The translations under genes were made by a program, and so were the position numbers. Of a DNA stretch of 64,000 bases, positions 17,676-26,788 are shown piece by piece (position 1 is the stretch's first letter; every line of letters starts with the position of its first letter). The notes under the pieces were generated by a model that worked only from the letters and a program-made list of their open reading frames with translations, was not told the DNA's origin and searched no databases. Source of the DNA: CAYRFQ01 sp964423615 (GTDB lineage: Bacteria > Planctomycetota > Planctomycetia > Gemmatales > Gemmataceae). Location: assembly GCA_964423615.1 (NCBI GenBank), contig CAYRFQ010000027.1:1-64000 (forward strand), written 5' to 3'.

Positions 17676-17916
17676 TACGAACCGGACAAGCTTTGAGCTA
17701 GCGTTCGGAGTTTCCCTGCTACTTTAGCTGCGCAGGTCTCAATAAAGGCCAAGGACGAACGCGACATTTATTCAATATCGATCCACCTGAGTGGTGGGTA
17801 AGTTAAGGCCCGCCCCAAGAGCTACTTACGCTCTCTGGCAAACGGAACAGCATGATCGCCGCGGTGGAACAGACACGAGGCATCATTCCCATCAACCGAC
17901 GGGTGAAAGAAATTCT

Positions 17917-20142
17917 ATGTCAGTCTTCATCAAAGAAGAAAACCTCCCTTCCGAACTCGATGTCAACGACGCGGTGGAGGCTGCGTATTCGGCCGAGTTG
18001 GCTGAGGTAGCCTCGCGTCTCCAACGTGGGTTGCCGACGCTCATCGAATGTGAGAAGGAATTGGCTCCGTTCTTGTATGCCAACATTCGACGACGTCTTC
18101 GCGCGGTCGAGTTACGTTGTACTTATCTCGACGGTCGTGTGCCGCCAGAACAACAAGGACCGATGCAGGCGGGAATGATTGGCTCCATGATTCAGCAACT
18201 CCAGGATGCCGTTCGCGGCGTCGTGGAACAGCGGGTCATCGTCATCCCGCACCTCGACTTGTTGACGACAACGTCGGGAGGACTCACGAACGAAGCCCGG
18301 GAAGTGATTCCGCTGATGTACGAAAACCCCGAGTTGGTTTGGCTCGGGTTCAAGGATCCTTCGTTCCCGATTCCGGAAGTCATCGAGAATCTTTTCCCGC
18401 ATCGAGTGACGTTGCTGGGGATTGCTCGACCTCGTTTGCAGCACCTCATAACGCAAGCCGAGAGTCGGAAGTTTGGCAAGGAGTTCAACCCGTGGCAGCT
18501 CTACAAGTATGTCTCGGGTATCAACGCCGTGCGTCTGCGGAAGTTGCTCAGTACGCTCGAAGGGGAAGACTTTCCGGCGGACCCTCGCAAGGTTTATCAG
18601 CAGATTCGATCGGCGACGGTCAGTGGCGGGTTGGAGATTCCGAACCTCGATCTTGACAAGGACATCGGGGGTTACGACAAGGTCAAGGAGCGTCTCAAGG
18701 CCGACATTCTCGATGTCCTTGCGTACAAGGAATCACTCACCGATCCGAACGAAATCAAGAAAATCGAAGAGTTGATCCCGAAGGGTATGATTTTCTGGGG
18801 ACCACCGGGGACAGGGAAAACGTTGTTCGCGAAAGCGATGGCCGCATCGATTGGTGCCGCCATCACAATCGTCTCTGGACCAGAACTCAAGAGCAAATGG
18901 GTGGGCGAGTCGGAAGAACGCATCCGGCAAATTTTCCAAAGTGCGCGGCAGTCGGCACCGTCGATCATTGTGTTTGACGAAATGGATTCGTTCGCTTCGG
19001 CCCGTGGTACGTACACGGGATCGGGAGTCGAACACTCGATGGTCAACCAGTTGCTCACCGAACTCGACGGATTCCATAAAGAGGAACTCGTCTTTGTTGT
19101 CGGCACGACGAACTTTGTGGAAATCCTCGACCCGGCCTTGCTTCGTCCGGGGCGGTTCGAGTTCCACTTGCAGATTCCTTATCCGGGACGCAAAGACCGG
19201 GAAGCGATTTTGCGGATTTATAACAAGAAGATGAAGCTCAACATGACCGACGACGCGATCGAGGCGGCGGTCAACGAGACAGGCCTTCGCGTTCCGGGGA
19301 CGACGACTCCGCAGTTTAGCGGTGACCACATCAACGCGTTGTGTCGTTCTCTCGCGCGAGAACGACTGCGGGCGTCGCAGAACGATCCGGAGTTTAGTTT
19401 CGATGAGACCCAGGCCAGCGTCGAGCTTGTCCAGAACGTTCTAGACGAGTGGCGAAAGCGAGGGCAGACCGAAAACCTCACCGGTGCGGCAGCCACACGC
19501 GTGGCAACTCACGAAGCCGGTCACGCCGTTCTGGGGATGCACTTCGGCAAGAAGATCGACCGGATCACGATAGAGAGTGACATTGCCGGAGCGATGGGAT
19601 TTGTCGAGTACGGCAGGAGCGAAGTGGTCCAAACTCACACGCAGATGCTCAATGACATCTGTACGTTGATGGGCGGAATCGAGGCGGAAAAACTTTTGCT
19701 CGACGAGGTCGGAAACGGAGCTTCCGGGGATCTTCGACATGCAACGTGGATCGCTCGGAACTTGGTGGAGCAACTTGGCCTGGGCGGCGACGACATTGGG
19801 TTGGCCGTGTATCTCTCTGAAGACCCAGAAAAGCCAACGCGGCGGAGTAACTTGTCCGAAAAAGTTCGTGAGCGTTTGGATGAGCGAGTCAATGAGATTT
19901 TGCTCCAGGAGCGAGACCGAGCCGCCGAGATCCTGCGACAGTATTCCGAAGTTCTCGGGGAGCTTGCCGCCGACTTGAACGAGAAGAAGACGGTTCCTGC
20001 CGAACCGTATATTAAGATGCTGGAAGACCACGACAAAGACGAGAAGGATAAAGACGAGAAGTCCAAGACGCGAAAGAAAACCAAGGCACGCGTGAGTTCG
20101 AATTCCACGAACTCGAAAACCGAGAAACCCCAAAAAGCGTAA
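17917..20142 (+). CDS. Soluble FtsH-like AAA+/M41 metalloprotease
   Basis: ATP-dependent zinc protease of 741 residues. The AAA+ domain has Walker A GPPGTGKT (295-302), Walker B IIVFDEMD (D354, E355) and the second region of homology with arginines in LLRPGRFEFHL (R410, R413). The M41 peptidase domain has the HEAGH zinc motif (H532-H536) and the third-ligand region GNGASGDLRH (D605). It lacks the two N-terminal transmembrane helices of housekeeping FtsH and instead carries about 240 soluble residues. Within these, RVIVIPHLDLLTTTSGG and NPELVWLGFKDPSFPIPEVI look like the Walker-B and sensor strands of a second, degenerate AAA module. The C-terminus is a Lys/Asp-rich tail. The ATG at 17917 starts the conserved protein. 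It is the core enzyme of the 14.6-24.4 kb cluster. Confidence 0.9.
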   Translation: MSVFIKEENLPSELDVNDAVEAAYSAELAEVASRLQRGLPTLIECEKELAPFLYANIRRRLRAVELRCTYLDGRVPPEQQGPMQAGMIGSMIQQLQDAVRGVVEQRVIVIPHLDLLTTTSGGLTNEAREVIPLMYENPELVWLGFKDPSFPIPEVIENLFPHRVTLLGIARPRLQHLITQAESRKFGKEFNPWQLYKYVSGINAVRLRKLLSTLEGEDFPADPRKVYQQIRSATVSGGLEIPNLDLDKDIGGYDKVKERLKADILDVLAYKESLTDPNEIKKIEELIPKGMIFWGPPGTGKTLFAKAMAASIGAAITIVSGPELKSKWVGESEERIRQIFQSARQSAPSIIVFDEMDSFASARGTYTGSGVEHSMVNQLLTELDGFHKEELVFVVGTTNFVEILDPALLRPGRFEFHLQIPYPGRKDREAILRIYNKKMKLNMTDDAIEAAVNETGLRVPGTTTPQFSGDHINALCRSLARERLRASQNDPEFSFDETQASVELVQNVLDEWRKRGQTENLTGAAATRVATHEAGHAVLGMHFGKKIDRITIESDIAGAMGFVEYGRSEVVQTHTQMLNDICTLMGGIEAEKLLLDEVGNGASGDLRHATWIARNLVEQLGLGGDDIGLAVYLSEDPEKPTRRSNLSEKVRERLDERVNEILLQERDRAAEILRQYSEVLGELAADLNEKKTVPAEPYIKMLEDHDKDEKDKDEKSKTRKKTKARVSSNSTNSKTEKPQKA

Positions 20143-20262
20143 CCCAACGATCACCGCAAAGGACCAGTGGCGAACTCGGAAGTCGAGACTCACTCTGACG
20201 AGTCGGGCTTGTGAGGAGCTTTGTTCTTTGTGATGCGTTCCAGTTCCAGGAGGCATCCCACA

Positions 20263-20532
20263 ATGCCGGAAATGACGATTCAGTTGCGGGTGAACCCGAC
20301 GACAAACAAGAAAGACCTCGTTGTCTCGCTCAAGTCGGATTCCGACATGCTTCCGCACGAACACGAGCAAGAACATAAAGCGTTGGTGGAAAAACTGATC
20401 AACAAGGGACTTGTGAAGGCTGGTGAACTCGGGGATATCATCGTCGAACGAGAAGAAGACGAAAAGAAAGTGTCTATCCAGCAGGAAGGGAACAAGGCCC
20501 AAGAGAAGGAAGCCCAAAAGCAGGGCGATTGA
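20263..20532 (+). CDS. 89-aa small protein of the FtsH cluster
   Basis: Small soluble protein. The first 65 residues look like a compact alpha/beta domain (MTIQLRVNPTTNKKDLVVSL, HEHEQEHKALVEKLINKGLV, GDIIVEREE); the tail is Lys/Glu/Gln-rich. AGGAGG lies 10 nt before the ATG at 20263. It sits 120 bp after the FtsH-like gene and is likely co-transcribed. The charged HEHEQEH segment could bind metal, but this is speculation. I do not recognise a named family. Confidence 0.78.
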   Translation: MPEMTIQLRVNPTTNKKDLVVSLKSDSDMLPHEHEQEHKALVEKLINKGLVKAGELGDIIVEREEDEKKVSIQQEGNKAQEKEAQKQGD

Positions 20533-21017
20533 GAGATTCGGTGGGTTTTGCGTCGATGGCCCGAACCCGAGGGAAAATTTTGGGAATTCGACGATTTTTG
20601 TGAAAATGACACGACGCTCAATCCTATTGTATTATGGGCAGATGCGCCCGAGGACGGTCGAAAAACTCGAAAATGAGCCGAAACGGCCATTTTTCGGGGG
20701 TCGTTTTCCATAAGTCATTGAATAAAAAGCACATGCGGAAATCAGACAGTGTCAGAAAAGTGCAATTTAGGCGCAGGTTTACTACAAGTTTAGCGCAGGT
20801 TTGGTGCAGTTTTAGCGCAGGTTTCTGTCATTTTTGGACAGGTTTTTGGCGGCAAGTTGGGGGGCTTTGGCCTGGAGGGGATCAGTGGGATGGAGATTTC
20901 TCAAAAATTTTACAAGAAAAATTGGACAGTACTCGCCCGACAACGACCTCATGCTCAAAAATCGTCTCCAATCAACGCATGTCGTTCTAGTTCTTTGAGG
21001 GAGCTTCGTCCACGAAC
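20533..21017. other. AT-rich intergenic region with phased repeats
   Basis: A 485-bp gap, visibly richer in A+T than its neighbours, between the 89-aa gene and the 1128-aa gene. It holds a short GCCG/CGGC hairpin followed by atttttc near 20678-20698 and the 11-bp repeats at 20760-20847. No credible coding frame is present. Confidence 0.6.
20760..20847. repeat. Eight 11-bp tandem repeats, helically phased
   Basis: Consecutive 11-mers begin at 20760, 20771, 20782, 20793, 20804, 20815, 20826 and 20837. The strongest, GCGCAGGTTT plus one base, recur at 20771, 20793 and 20815, exactly 22 bp apart; the intervening units are weaker versions (for example gtgcagtttta). The period of about one helical turn would place all sites on one DNA face. 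The array ends 170 bp upstream of the 1128-aa gene. Confidence 0.75.
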
Positions 21018-24000
21018 ATGATTCTCCAATTCCCTAACCTGGACACATTGCACCTGGCGATGACGAGCAAGCAGGTGCCCGCAGACATCTGCACGCAATC
21101 CGCCGTGGCCGGTTTTGCTGAAGACGGAAGTATCTTCGTAGAACCGTCGGCAGCGATTCCCCAGAAAGTCTCGCGTGCGTTGAAGAAGCTCGGCGTTTCT
21201 CGGCCTCGTAGCATCAAGGCCGGGGAACAGCGGAACGTTTTGTGTTGGCCGCAAATGTTCGACCTGCAAAGTGAGGCTGTCGCTCCGACGCCCGGCCAAC
21301 AGATGCCAGTGTTGTTCGAGATCCCAGACGCAAGCCGCATGCCGGAGTTCGCCGGGGAGATGTTGCGTTTGGGGAACGATCGTCAAAGTTTCCGGTACCT
21401 GAAGCCCGACGACGAAGAAACGGCGGCTTTCCTTCGGGTCATCGGTCCTCCGTACTACTCGCTGTTGCGTGCGTTGGACCGTGATGACGAATACTCTCCT
21501 CGGGCGTATGTTGAAAAATCGCCTGGTGTCTGGGTTGAGTTCGGATACACCCATCCTTTCCTTGCCATGATCGAGCCGCCTGCAGGCCAGTTGCTGCTGC
21601 TGCGTCCGCCGAACGAATGGATCGTCGTGGAAGAGGCGGGGTATCGTGATGTGTACGACTTGCTGGACCTGAAACTACCGAATGCCAAAGCCGATTGGAA
21701 AGAAACGGAGCACAAAGACCGGCTCAAGGTTTCGTTGCGATTGGTCGCCGGTAGTGCTAGCGAAATCCCGGAGTTGTGGGTCCTTCGCGACAACCCGATG
21801 GCACAACTCGATGCGTTCGTTCGAAGTTCGAGCGACCAGTTGTTGGCCCGATTGTCGTTCGCCGTCGGCAAGGTCGGCAAGGACGATGCGGTGATTCTTC
21901 GCGTCCGACCTTCGCGACAAGCTCCGCCTGCGATCGTGTTGGACGGCGTCGAATTCCGTCCGTATCGCGGGTTGTCGAACTTATTTGTGCCCTGTGGTCG
22001 GATGGTTCATCCCCCACTGCGACGCGATGCGTTGCGAAACCTTCTCGCCGAAGATCCCGACCAAATCACCTGGCTTTATCCGCACGAAGACGGGACATTC
22101 ACGCCTGAATCGTTGCCCGATAAAGTTTTTCGTCCGTTGCCTGATTGGATCGAATACATCTTTACCCGAGAACGGGTCGCCCTCGAGTCGTGGATTGAGG
22201 CTTCCGTCTTCGACTTCGAGAAGTTCGTCTGCAAGGACGATAAAGAGCGGGAATCGAAGCCGAAGGACAAAAAGCCCGGTGCGGACAAATCGAATCGGAA
22301 CCGCAAGGAAACCGAGGGACAGCCGGAGTCGACGGCACTGAAGTTTAAACAGACGAAGAAAAAGAAACGCAATCCCGATCCCGAAGTCCTGGAATCTTTG
22401 GACGCGTTGCCAAAGCAAAAACCCAGCGAACTCCAAATCCGCCAACAGGAACTCGAAAAAGAGTTCCTCGGTTTTGAGGGGCCGCTGGACCTGCCCGAAC
22501 GGCGTTCTCTGTGGCCGGAGTTGGCGACGATTTATGGGGCACTGGAGAACCTGAGCGACTCGACCATCTGTTGGGCCAATGCGTTGTGGGACGATCCCGA
22601 GGAGTCGGCCGAGTTCACCGAATCGTGGCATCTCGCGGCCCGAGGCAACCAGGCGAACGAGAACATTGGGAAAAGGATCGATGCAATTCTGGAGGCCAAG
22701 GAGGCCTCTCCGGCCGATGTTCGTCGGTTGACGTCCGTTGTGTTGCATTCGGCGAACCAAGAGACGATCGACGAGGACTTACAAGAACGCCTTGGTCCGA
22801 TCCAGCGCTATCTGGAGACGCACGAGAACTTGCTGCCGATCCGAGCGGTTTGGTTGGCGTCTCTGGCCCTGTATCGACTCACGGGCCAAGACGTGCTCAC
22901 GCTGGCTCGGGCGCGTGATCGGATTCTCGAGCGTCTTTTGCGTCAACAAGGACTCACGATCGAGCAAGACCTGCCCGCCTTCTTGCGGTTCACGGGACAG
23001 AGCTTTAGTGACCGATTCCAGGAATTCCGAGATTGGTTGATCGAGTTGCCGAAACTGATCCACAAGTGGGTCGACCGCATGCCGCGAAGTTGGCGGAACA
23101 CGGCCACGGACATTCCCGATGATCAACTCGCGAAGACGAAGGCCTATGTCGATTTGATGCTTGCCTTTGGATTTACTCGGCTGGGGATGACCGAACAGGC
23201 TACTCCTCGGTTGGAAGCCAGCACGAAGGAACTCGGTTCGAGCGACGCGATTCACGGCTTTTTGTTACAGGCGTTTCGACATCGCATCGACCAAGCCTCT
23301 CAAGGTGGGCTTCCCGAAGGTCCGCTCCCGGCAAAGCTATTCGACTTGCTCGCCAACATGGACCAACAAGAGCAGTTCGGTCGATTCAAAGCGGAACGTC
23401 TTCGAGAGAAGTCCCGCATCCTCGAACCGCACACCCGGTTAAATGCTTTTCGCCACCACGGCAGCAGCGATGATCTCGACACGTCCTTGCATGCTCTGTT
23501 CGACATTTCGGACAAGGGCGTTCTGGAATCGCGGATTTGGGAGTTGTTCCAAGACCATGCAGGGAAAGGTTCGGAGGCGAAACAGAACGAAGCTCGGATT
23601 CTTTCGGTGGCCCTTGAGATCGGACCGCAAATCGGGGAAACTTTTGCGCTGATGCTTTTGGAAAAAGTGGCTGGGGCATTCAAACACGTCGGAGATTTGG
23701 AAAAACAGGCGCTGCTGCTCGAACGAGCGTTGTTCGTCGCGGCCCACTTCGACCAGTCGCAATACGTCCAAGAATTCGTCTTGCGGTTCAAGGGGATCCT
23801 GCAAGACCCCAAGGTCCAGGATCATCTTGGGAAAATCGCCGACCTCGCCTGGCACTGTTTCCGGGGTCTGCGGAAACTTGGTTTGCAAGACCAAGTCCAT
23901 CAACTGCTCGGGGAACTCAAGGACAGCCTGTTGCAGGGTAAGTCGATCGAAGACATGCGTTTGGACAAGAACTGGTCGCAGAGCCTGCGGTCGTTGCTGC

Positions 24001-24404
24001 ACGTTGCGTCGGGTTATTTCTACTTCGGTCGCGAAGAGGAAGCTCAGCCGATCGTCGAGGAAGCTCGTCGGATTCTCTACAAGGATACGATCGACAAGTG
24101 TATCGAACATCGAGAGGTTGCGTGTGCGTACGTCGCGATGCTGGCTCAGGCACCAGTCCAGACGGCTCGTCAACTGATCGAGGAGGTGCTTCGAAAACTC
24201 GAGAACGTCGCCGACGACTTTGCCACGAAGACCCACTACAGTCTGTCACAGTTGCTCGTCGTGGAGGCCATCGTCCGGGCCATCGTGACGGAAGATTTCG
24301 CGATGGGGAACCAGACTCGTCGGTGGCTCGATGACGATGAATTTCTCGTTCGTCGGCGTATTCACGCCGACCTTAACGAGGCCATGCAACGGGCAAACCA
24401 TTAA
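21018..24404 (+). CDS. Uncharacterised 1128-aa protein of the FtsH cluster
   Basis: Large soluble protein with no recognised catalytic motif, signal peptide or membrane helix. The first 390 residues seem to be one or more beta-rich domains (LQFPNLDTLHLAMTSKQVP, QLLLLRPPNEWIVVEEAGY, APPAIVLDGVEFRPYRGLSN). A strongly basic, low-complexity linker spans about residues 400-460. The remaining 660 residues are helical and resemble TPR-like or other alpha-solenoid repeats (many AxxxLxxxG and LExA patterns). ATG at 21018; GAGGGAG lies upstream at a longer than usual spacing. It is last in the plus-strand cluster. A large substrate-recognition or scaffold component with solenoid and beta domains fits a protease-centred system, but this is inference. 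Confidence 0.75.
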   Translation: MILQFPNLDTLHLAMTSKQVPADICTQSAVAGFAEDGSIFVEPSAAIPQKVSRALKKLGVSRPRSIKAGEQRNVLCWPQMFDLQSEAVAPTPGQQMPVLFEIPDASRMPEFAGEMLRLGNDRQSFRYLKPDDEETAAFLRVIGPPYYSLLRALDRDDEYSPRAYVEKSPGVWVEFGYTHPFLAMIEPPAGQLLLLRPPNEWIVVEEAGYRDVYDLLDLKLPNAKADWKETEHKDRLKVSLRLVAGSASEIPELWVLRDNPMAQLDAFVRSSSDQLLARLSFAVGKVGKDDAVILRVRPSRQAPPAIVLDGVEFRPYRGLSNLFVPCGRMVHPPLRRDALRNLLAEDPDQITWLYPHEDGTFTPESLPDKVFRPLPDWIEYIFTRERVALESWIEASVFDFEKFVCKDDKERESKPKDKKPGADKSNRNRKETEGQPESTALKFKQTKKKKRNPDPEVLESLDALPKQKPSELQIRQQELEKEFLGFEGPLDLPERRSLWPELATIYGALENLSDSTICWANALWDDPEESAEFTESWHLAARGNQANENIGKRIDAILEAKEASPADVRRLTSVVLHSANQETIDEDLQERLGPIQRYLETHENLLPIRAVWLASLALYRLTGQDVLTLARARDRILERLLRQQGLTIEQDLPAFLRFTGQSFSDRFQEFRDWLIELPKLIHKWVDRMPRSWRNTATDIPDDQLAKTKAYVDLMLAFGFTRLGMTEQATPRLEASTKELGSSDAIHGFLLQAFRHRIDQASQGGLPEGPLPAKLFDLLANMDQQEQFGRFKAERLREKSRILEPHTRLNAFRHHGSSDDLDTSLHALFDISDKGVLESRIWELFQDHAGKGSEAKQNEARILSVALEIGPQIGETFALMLLEKVAGAFKHVGDLEKQALLLERALFVAAHFDQSQYVQEFVLRFKGILQDPKVQDHLGKIADLAWHCFRGLRKLGLQDQVHQLLGELKDSLLQGKSIEDMRLDKNWSQSLRSLLHVASGYFYFGREEEAQPIVEEARRILYKDTIDKCIEHREVACAYVAMLAQAPVQTARQLIEEVLRKLENVADDFATKTHYSLSQLLVVEAIVRAIVTEDFAMGNQTRRWLDDDEFLVRRRIHADLNEAMQRANH

Positions 24405-24505
24405 CGAAAACACAGAGGATTTCTTTAGCTTGTTGGCGATGTTGCTTCGCCGTTGCGTTTCGTTTCCATTCGTCTCATGGAAGGCCGTTTCAGACTCGTT
24501 GATCG

Positions 24506-24579
24506 GGCCGCCGGAATTTTGATCCCTGAGAGTTGCGACGAGGGAGTCAGTTCTCAAGGATCAAAATTCCTTGGCGGCC
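24506..24579. repeat. Long imperfect hairpin after the 1128-aa gene
   Basis: GGCCGCCGGAATTTTGATCC (24506-24525) pairs with a right arm at 24558-24579 that has two extra bases (AA on the paired strand). TGAGA/TCTCA pairing extends the stem inward. There is no T-run, so it is not a standard terminator. It lies 100 bp after the 1128-aa gene and 120 bp before the ABC importer. Confidence 0.7.
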
Positions 24580-24699
24580 AAAACTAACGACTGTCCGTGA
24601 GCCTTCCATAAACCAGGTCGTGAAGTAAAAGGCCCTTCCGTTTTTATTCTTGGGGAAACCACAGCTTTCCTCCTTTCTTGCATCTCGGGTTCCTTTGGC

Positions 24700-25731
24700 A
24701 TGTCCGGCAAACCATTCGTTCTTGGCTCGTTGCTGTTACTTGTCGTTCTCTTCGCCCTCACAGGATGGTTGAGCCAAAACGCTGTCGTTCCTGCCGTGGT
24801 GATGCCCACGCCTGACACTCGTGGGTATGTCGTTGGCGATGCGTTTCCAAAAACGCTCGTCGATGCTTACGGTTTTCGTTTGAAACTTGAACGACCACCT
24901 CGACGAATCGTTTCGGGCATGTTGGCGGCCGACGAGATGTTGCTCGATCTTATCCCCAGGGAACGGATCTTGGCCGTGACCCCGTACGCGCAAGATTCAA
25001 CGACATCGAATTGTGCTGTCCGAGCCAAGGACCTGCCGACGATCCCAAAATTGGGGATCGAACAGGTCATTGCGTTCGAACCCGATTTGGTTCTCACCGC
25101 TCGATTTTCAGACATCCAGGTAGTCTCTCTGCTGAGGCAGTGTAGCGTTCCTGTGTTTTGCTTTGGCCGGTACGACTCTCTCAAAGACATCCAAGACAAC
25201 GTCTCGTTACTGGGTAAAATCACCGGTGCCGAGAAACGGAGCCGTGAAATCATAGAATGGATGGATGCTGTTCTTCAGGAAGTCGAAGACCGAACGAAAG
25301 ACGCCGAGCATAAGCCGCGAGTGTTGTACTACTCGCTCAAGGCGACGCATGGACGAAATACGATCCTCAATGAAATCATCACGAAGGCTGGAGGCCGAAA
25401 CGTCGCGGACGAGATCGGGATTTACGGAATCAACGAAATTGCTCTCGAAAAGGTGTTGGCGTTGAACCCGGAAGTGATCATTGTGCCCGAGTCGTTTGCT
25501 CCTCTGGGTGGATCGTCACAGGACACCCAACCGAGTATTTTGTCGCATCCTGAATGGCAGTCGGTTCGGGCCGTACAAGAGAAGCGAGTGTATGTGTTGT
25601 CGCGCCGGCACCTGGACACTATCTCACATCATGTTGTGAAAGCGGCAGCCGATATGGCTCACGTTTTCCATCCCGACCGCGTCCCGAAGAAATTGGCGGT
25701 GACAGAATTGCCTCCGTTACCAATAGAATGA
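24700..25731 (+). CDS. ABC importer substrate-binding protein (Fe-siderophore/B12 type)
   Basis: Extracytoplasmic binding protein of the BtuF/FepB (TroA-fold) family; 343 residues. An N-terminal hydrophobic segment (residues 6-24) with no lipobox cysteine acts as uncleaved anchor or signal. The first lobe has PPRRIVSGMLAADEMLLDLI and LGIEQVIAFEPDLVLTA; the connecting helix leads to a second lobe with LNEIITKAGGRNVADEIGIY and LALNPEVIIVPESFAPLG. It is followed 10 bp later by the permease gene. No cobalamin riboswitch boxes are visible upstream. Substrate (ferric siderophore, heme or cobalamin) is undetermined. Confidence 0.87.
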   Translation: MSGKPFVLGSLLLLVVLFALTGWLSQNAVVPAVVMPTPDTRGYVVGDAFPKTLVDAYGFRLKLERPPRRIVSGMLAADEMLLDLIPRERILAVTPYAQDSTTSNCAVRAKDLPTIPKLGIEQVIAFEPDLVLTARFSDIQVVSLLRQCSVPVFCFGRYDSLKDIQDNVSLLGKITGAEKRSREIIEWMDAVLQEVEDRTKDAEHKPRVLYYSLKATHGRNTILNEIITKAGGRNVADEIGIYGINEIALEKVLALNPEVIIVPESFAPLGGSSQDTQPSILSHPEWQSVRAVQEKRVYVLSRRHLDTISHHVVKAAADMAHVFHPDRVPKKLAVTELPPLPIE

Positions 25732-25741
25732 AAGTCGCTTC

Positions 25742-26788
25742 ATGCCCACTGCGTCTCAACGACCCAACACTAAGAAGCCATTGATCCTCCTTGTGCTGTT
25801 GTTTTTGCTGGCAAGTTCGATGATCGCTGGAGTCACGATCGGTACGGTCACGATCCACAGTTGGGATATCTTCGTCGACTCGCTTTTTGGTCGAAGTCCA
25901 TCGACCTGGCAACCCTGGGAAGAACTCATCCTTTGGCGTGTGCGTTTGCCGCGAGTTCTCATCGGGGTTTTGGTGGGTGGTGGGTTGTCGCTTGCCGGTG
26001 CAGTCATGCAAGGTGTCTTCCGGAACCCGATGGCTGATCCAGGAATCATCGGTATCTCCGGAGGTGCGTCGTTGGGAGCGGTCGTTGCAATCGCGACAGG
26101 ACTGGCCTCGCGGTGGATGTTGGCCCTCCCGGTTTGTTCGTTCGTGGTGGCGGTAGGGTGTGCGTTTCTGGTTTACACGGTCTCGGCTGCCCGAGGAAAA
26201 TCCTCGATCATCACGCTCTTACTTGCGGGCATCGCGATTGGTGGAATCGCATCGTCGTTGACGTCCTTCGTGTTGACTCTGTCGCTGGACCGTTGGTTCG
26301 TGGGTCAAGAAATCATACGGTGGCTCATGGGTGGGTTCGACGGCAAGACGTGGACTGACGTGGCACTGGCGGCGCCGTTGGTTCTCGGTTGTTCGGGCTT
26401 TTTGTTGCTGTTTTCTCGTGATTTGAACGTCATGGCCTCGGGGGAGGAAGTCGCACAGTCGCTCGGGGTAGACGTCCCAATGTCTCGCGCGTTGGTGCTC
26501 ACATTGGCCACAGCAGTCACGGCGGCAGCAGTGTCGGTGAGTGGGACGCTCGTGTTCGTTGGACTGATCGTGCCGCACATTCTTCGGCTCATCGTAGGGG
26601 CCGAACACCGGATGTTGATGATCTCGAGTTTTCTCGGCGGAGCCATCCTTCTCGTTTTTGCCGACCTCTTAGCTCGAACCATCCTCCCGGCCCAAGAAAT
26701 CCGCCTCGGGGTGCTCATCTCCTTACTCGGTGGGCCTTTTTTTCTTTATCTGTTGATTGCCCACAAGGTCCGCGTGGAGGGCGTTTAG
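25742..26788 (+). CDS. FecCD/BtuC-family ABC permease
   Basis: Integral membrane permease of 348 residues with about ten hydrophobic helices. Family segments are WRVRLPRVLIGVLVGGGLSL, GAVMQGVFRNPMADPGIIGI and SGGASLGAVVA; the coupling region is near SLGVDVPMSRALVL, and VGLIVPHILRLIVGAEHR is the well-conserved C-terminal motif. It pairs with the binding protein upstream and the ATPase downstream. Its TAG stop is formed by a TAGAGTG repeat end (26786), so the last residues may have been fixed by that insertion. Confidence 0.93.
   Translation: MPTASQRPNTKKPLILLVLLFLLASSMIAGVTIGTVTIHSWDIFVDSLFGRSPSTWQPWEELILWRVRLPRVLIGVLVGGGLSLAGAVMQGVFRNPMADPGIIGISGGASLGAVVAIATGLASRWMLALPVCSFVVAVGCAFLVYTVSAARGKSSIITLLLAGIAIGGIASSLTSFVLTLSLDRWFVGQEIIRWLMGGFDGKTWTDVALAAPLVLGCSGFLLLFSRDLNVMASGEEVAQSLGVDVPMSRALVLTLATAVTAAAVSVSGTLVFVGLIVPHILRLIVGAEHRMLMISSFLGGAILLVFADLLARTILPAQEIRLGVLISLLGGPFFLYLLIAHKVRVEGV

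Noticed and set aside
17917..20142. Housekeeping FtsH
   Set aside because: It lacks the two N-terminal membrane helices and sits in a dedicated cluster, so the symbol ftsH was not assigned.
19441..20517. 358-aa open frame on the minus strand
   Set aside because: It is antisense to the FtsH-like protease and the 89-aa gene; long antisense frames are expected with this codon usage.
24405..24699. Cobalamin riboswitch before the ABC importer
   Set aside because: The long hairpin there lacks the conserved B12-box bases and the multi-stem layout; no other riboswitch signature was visible.
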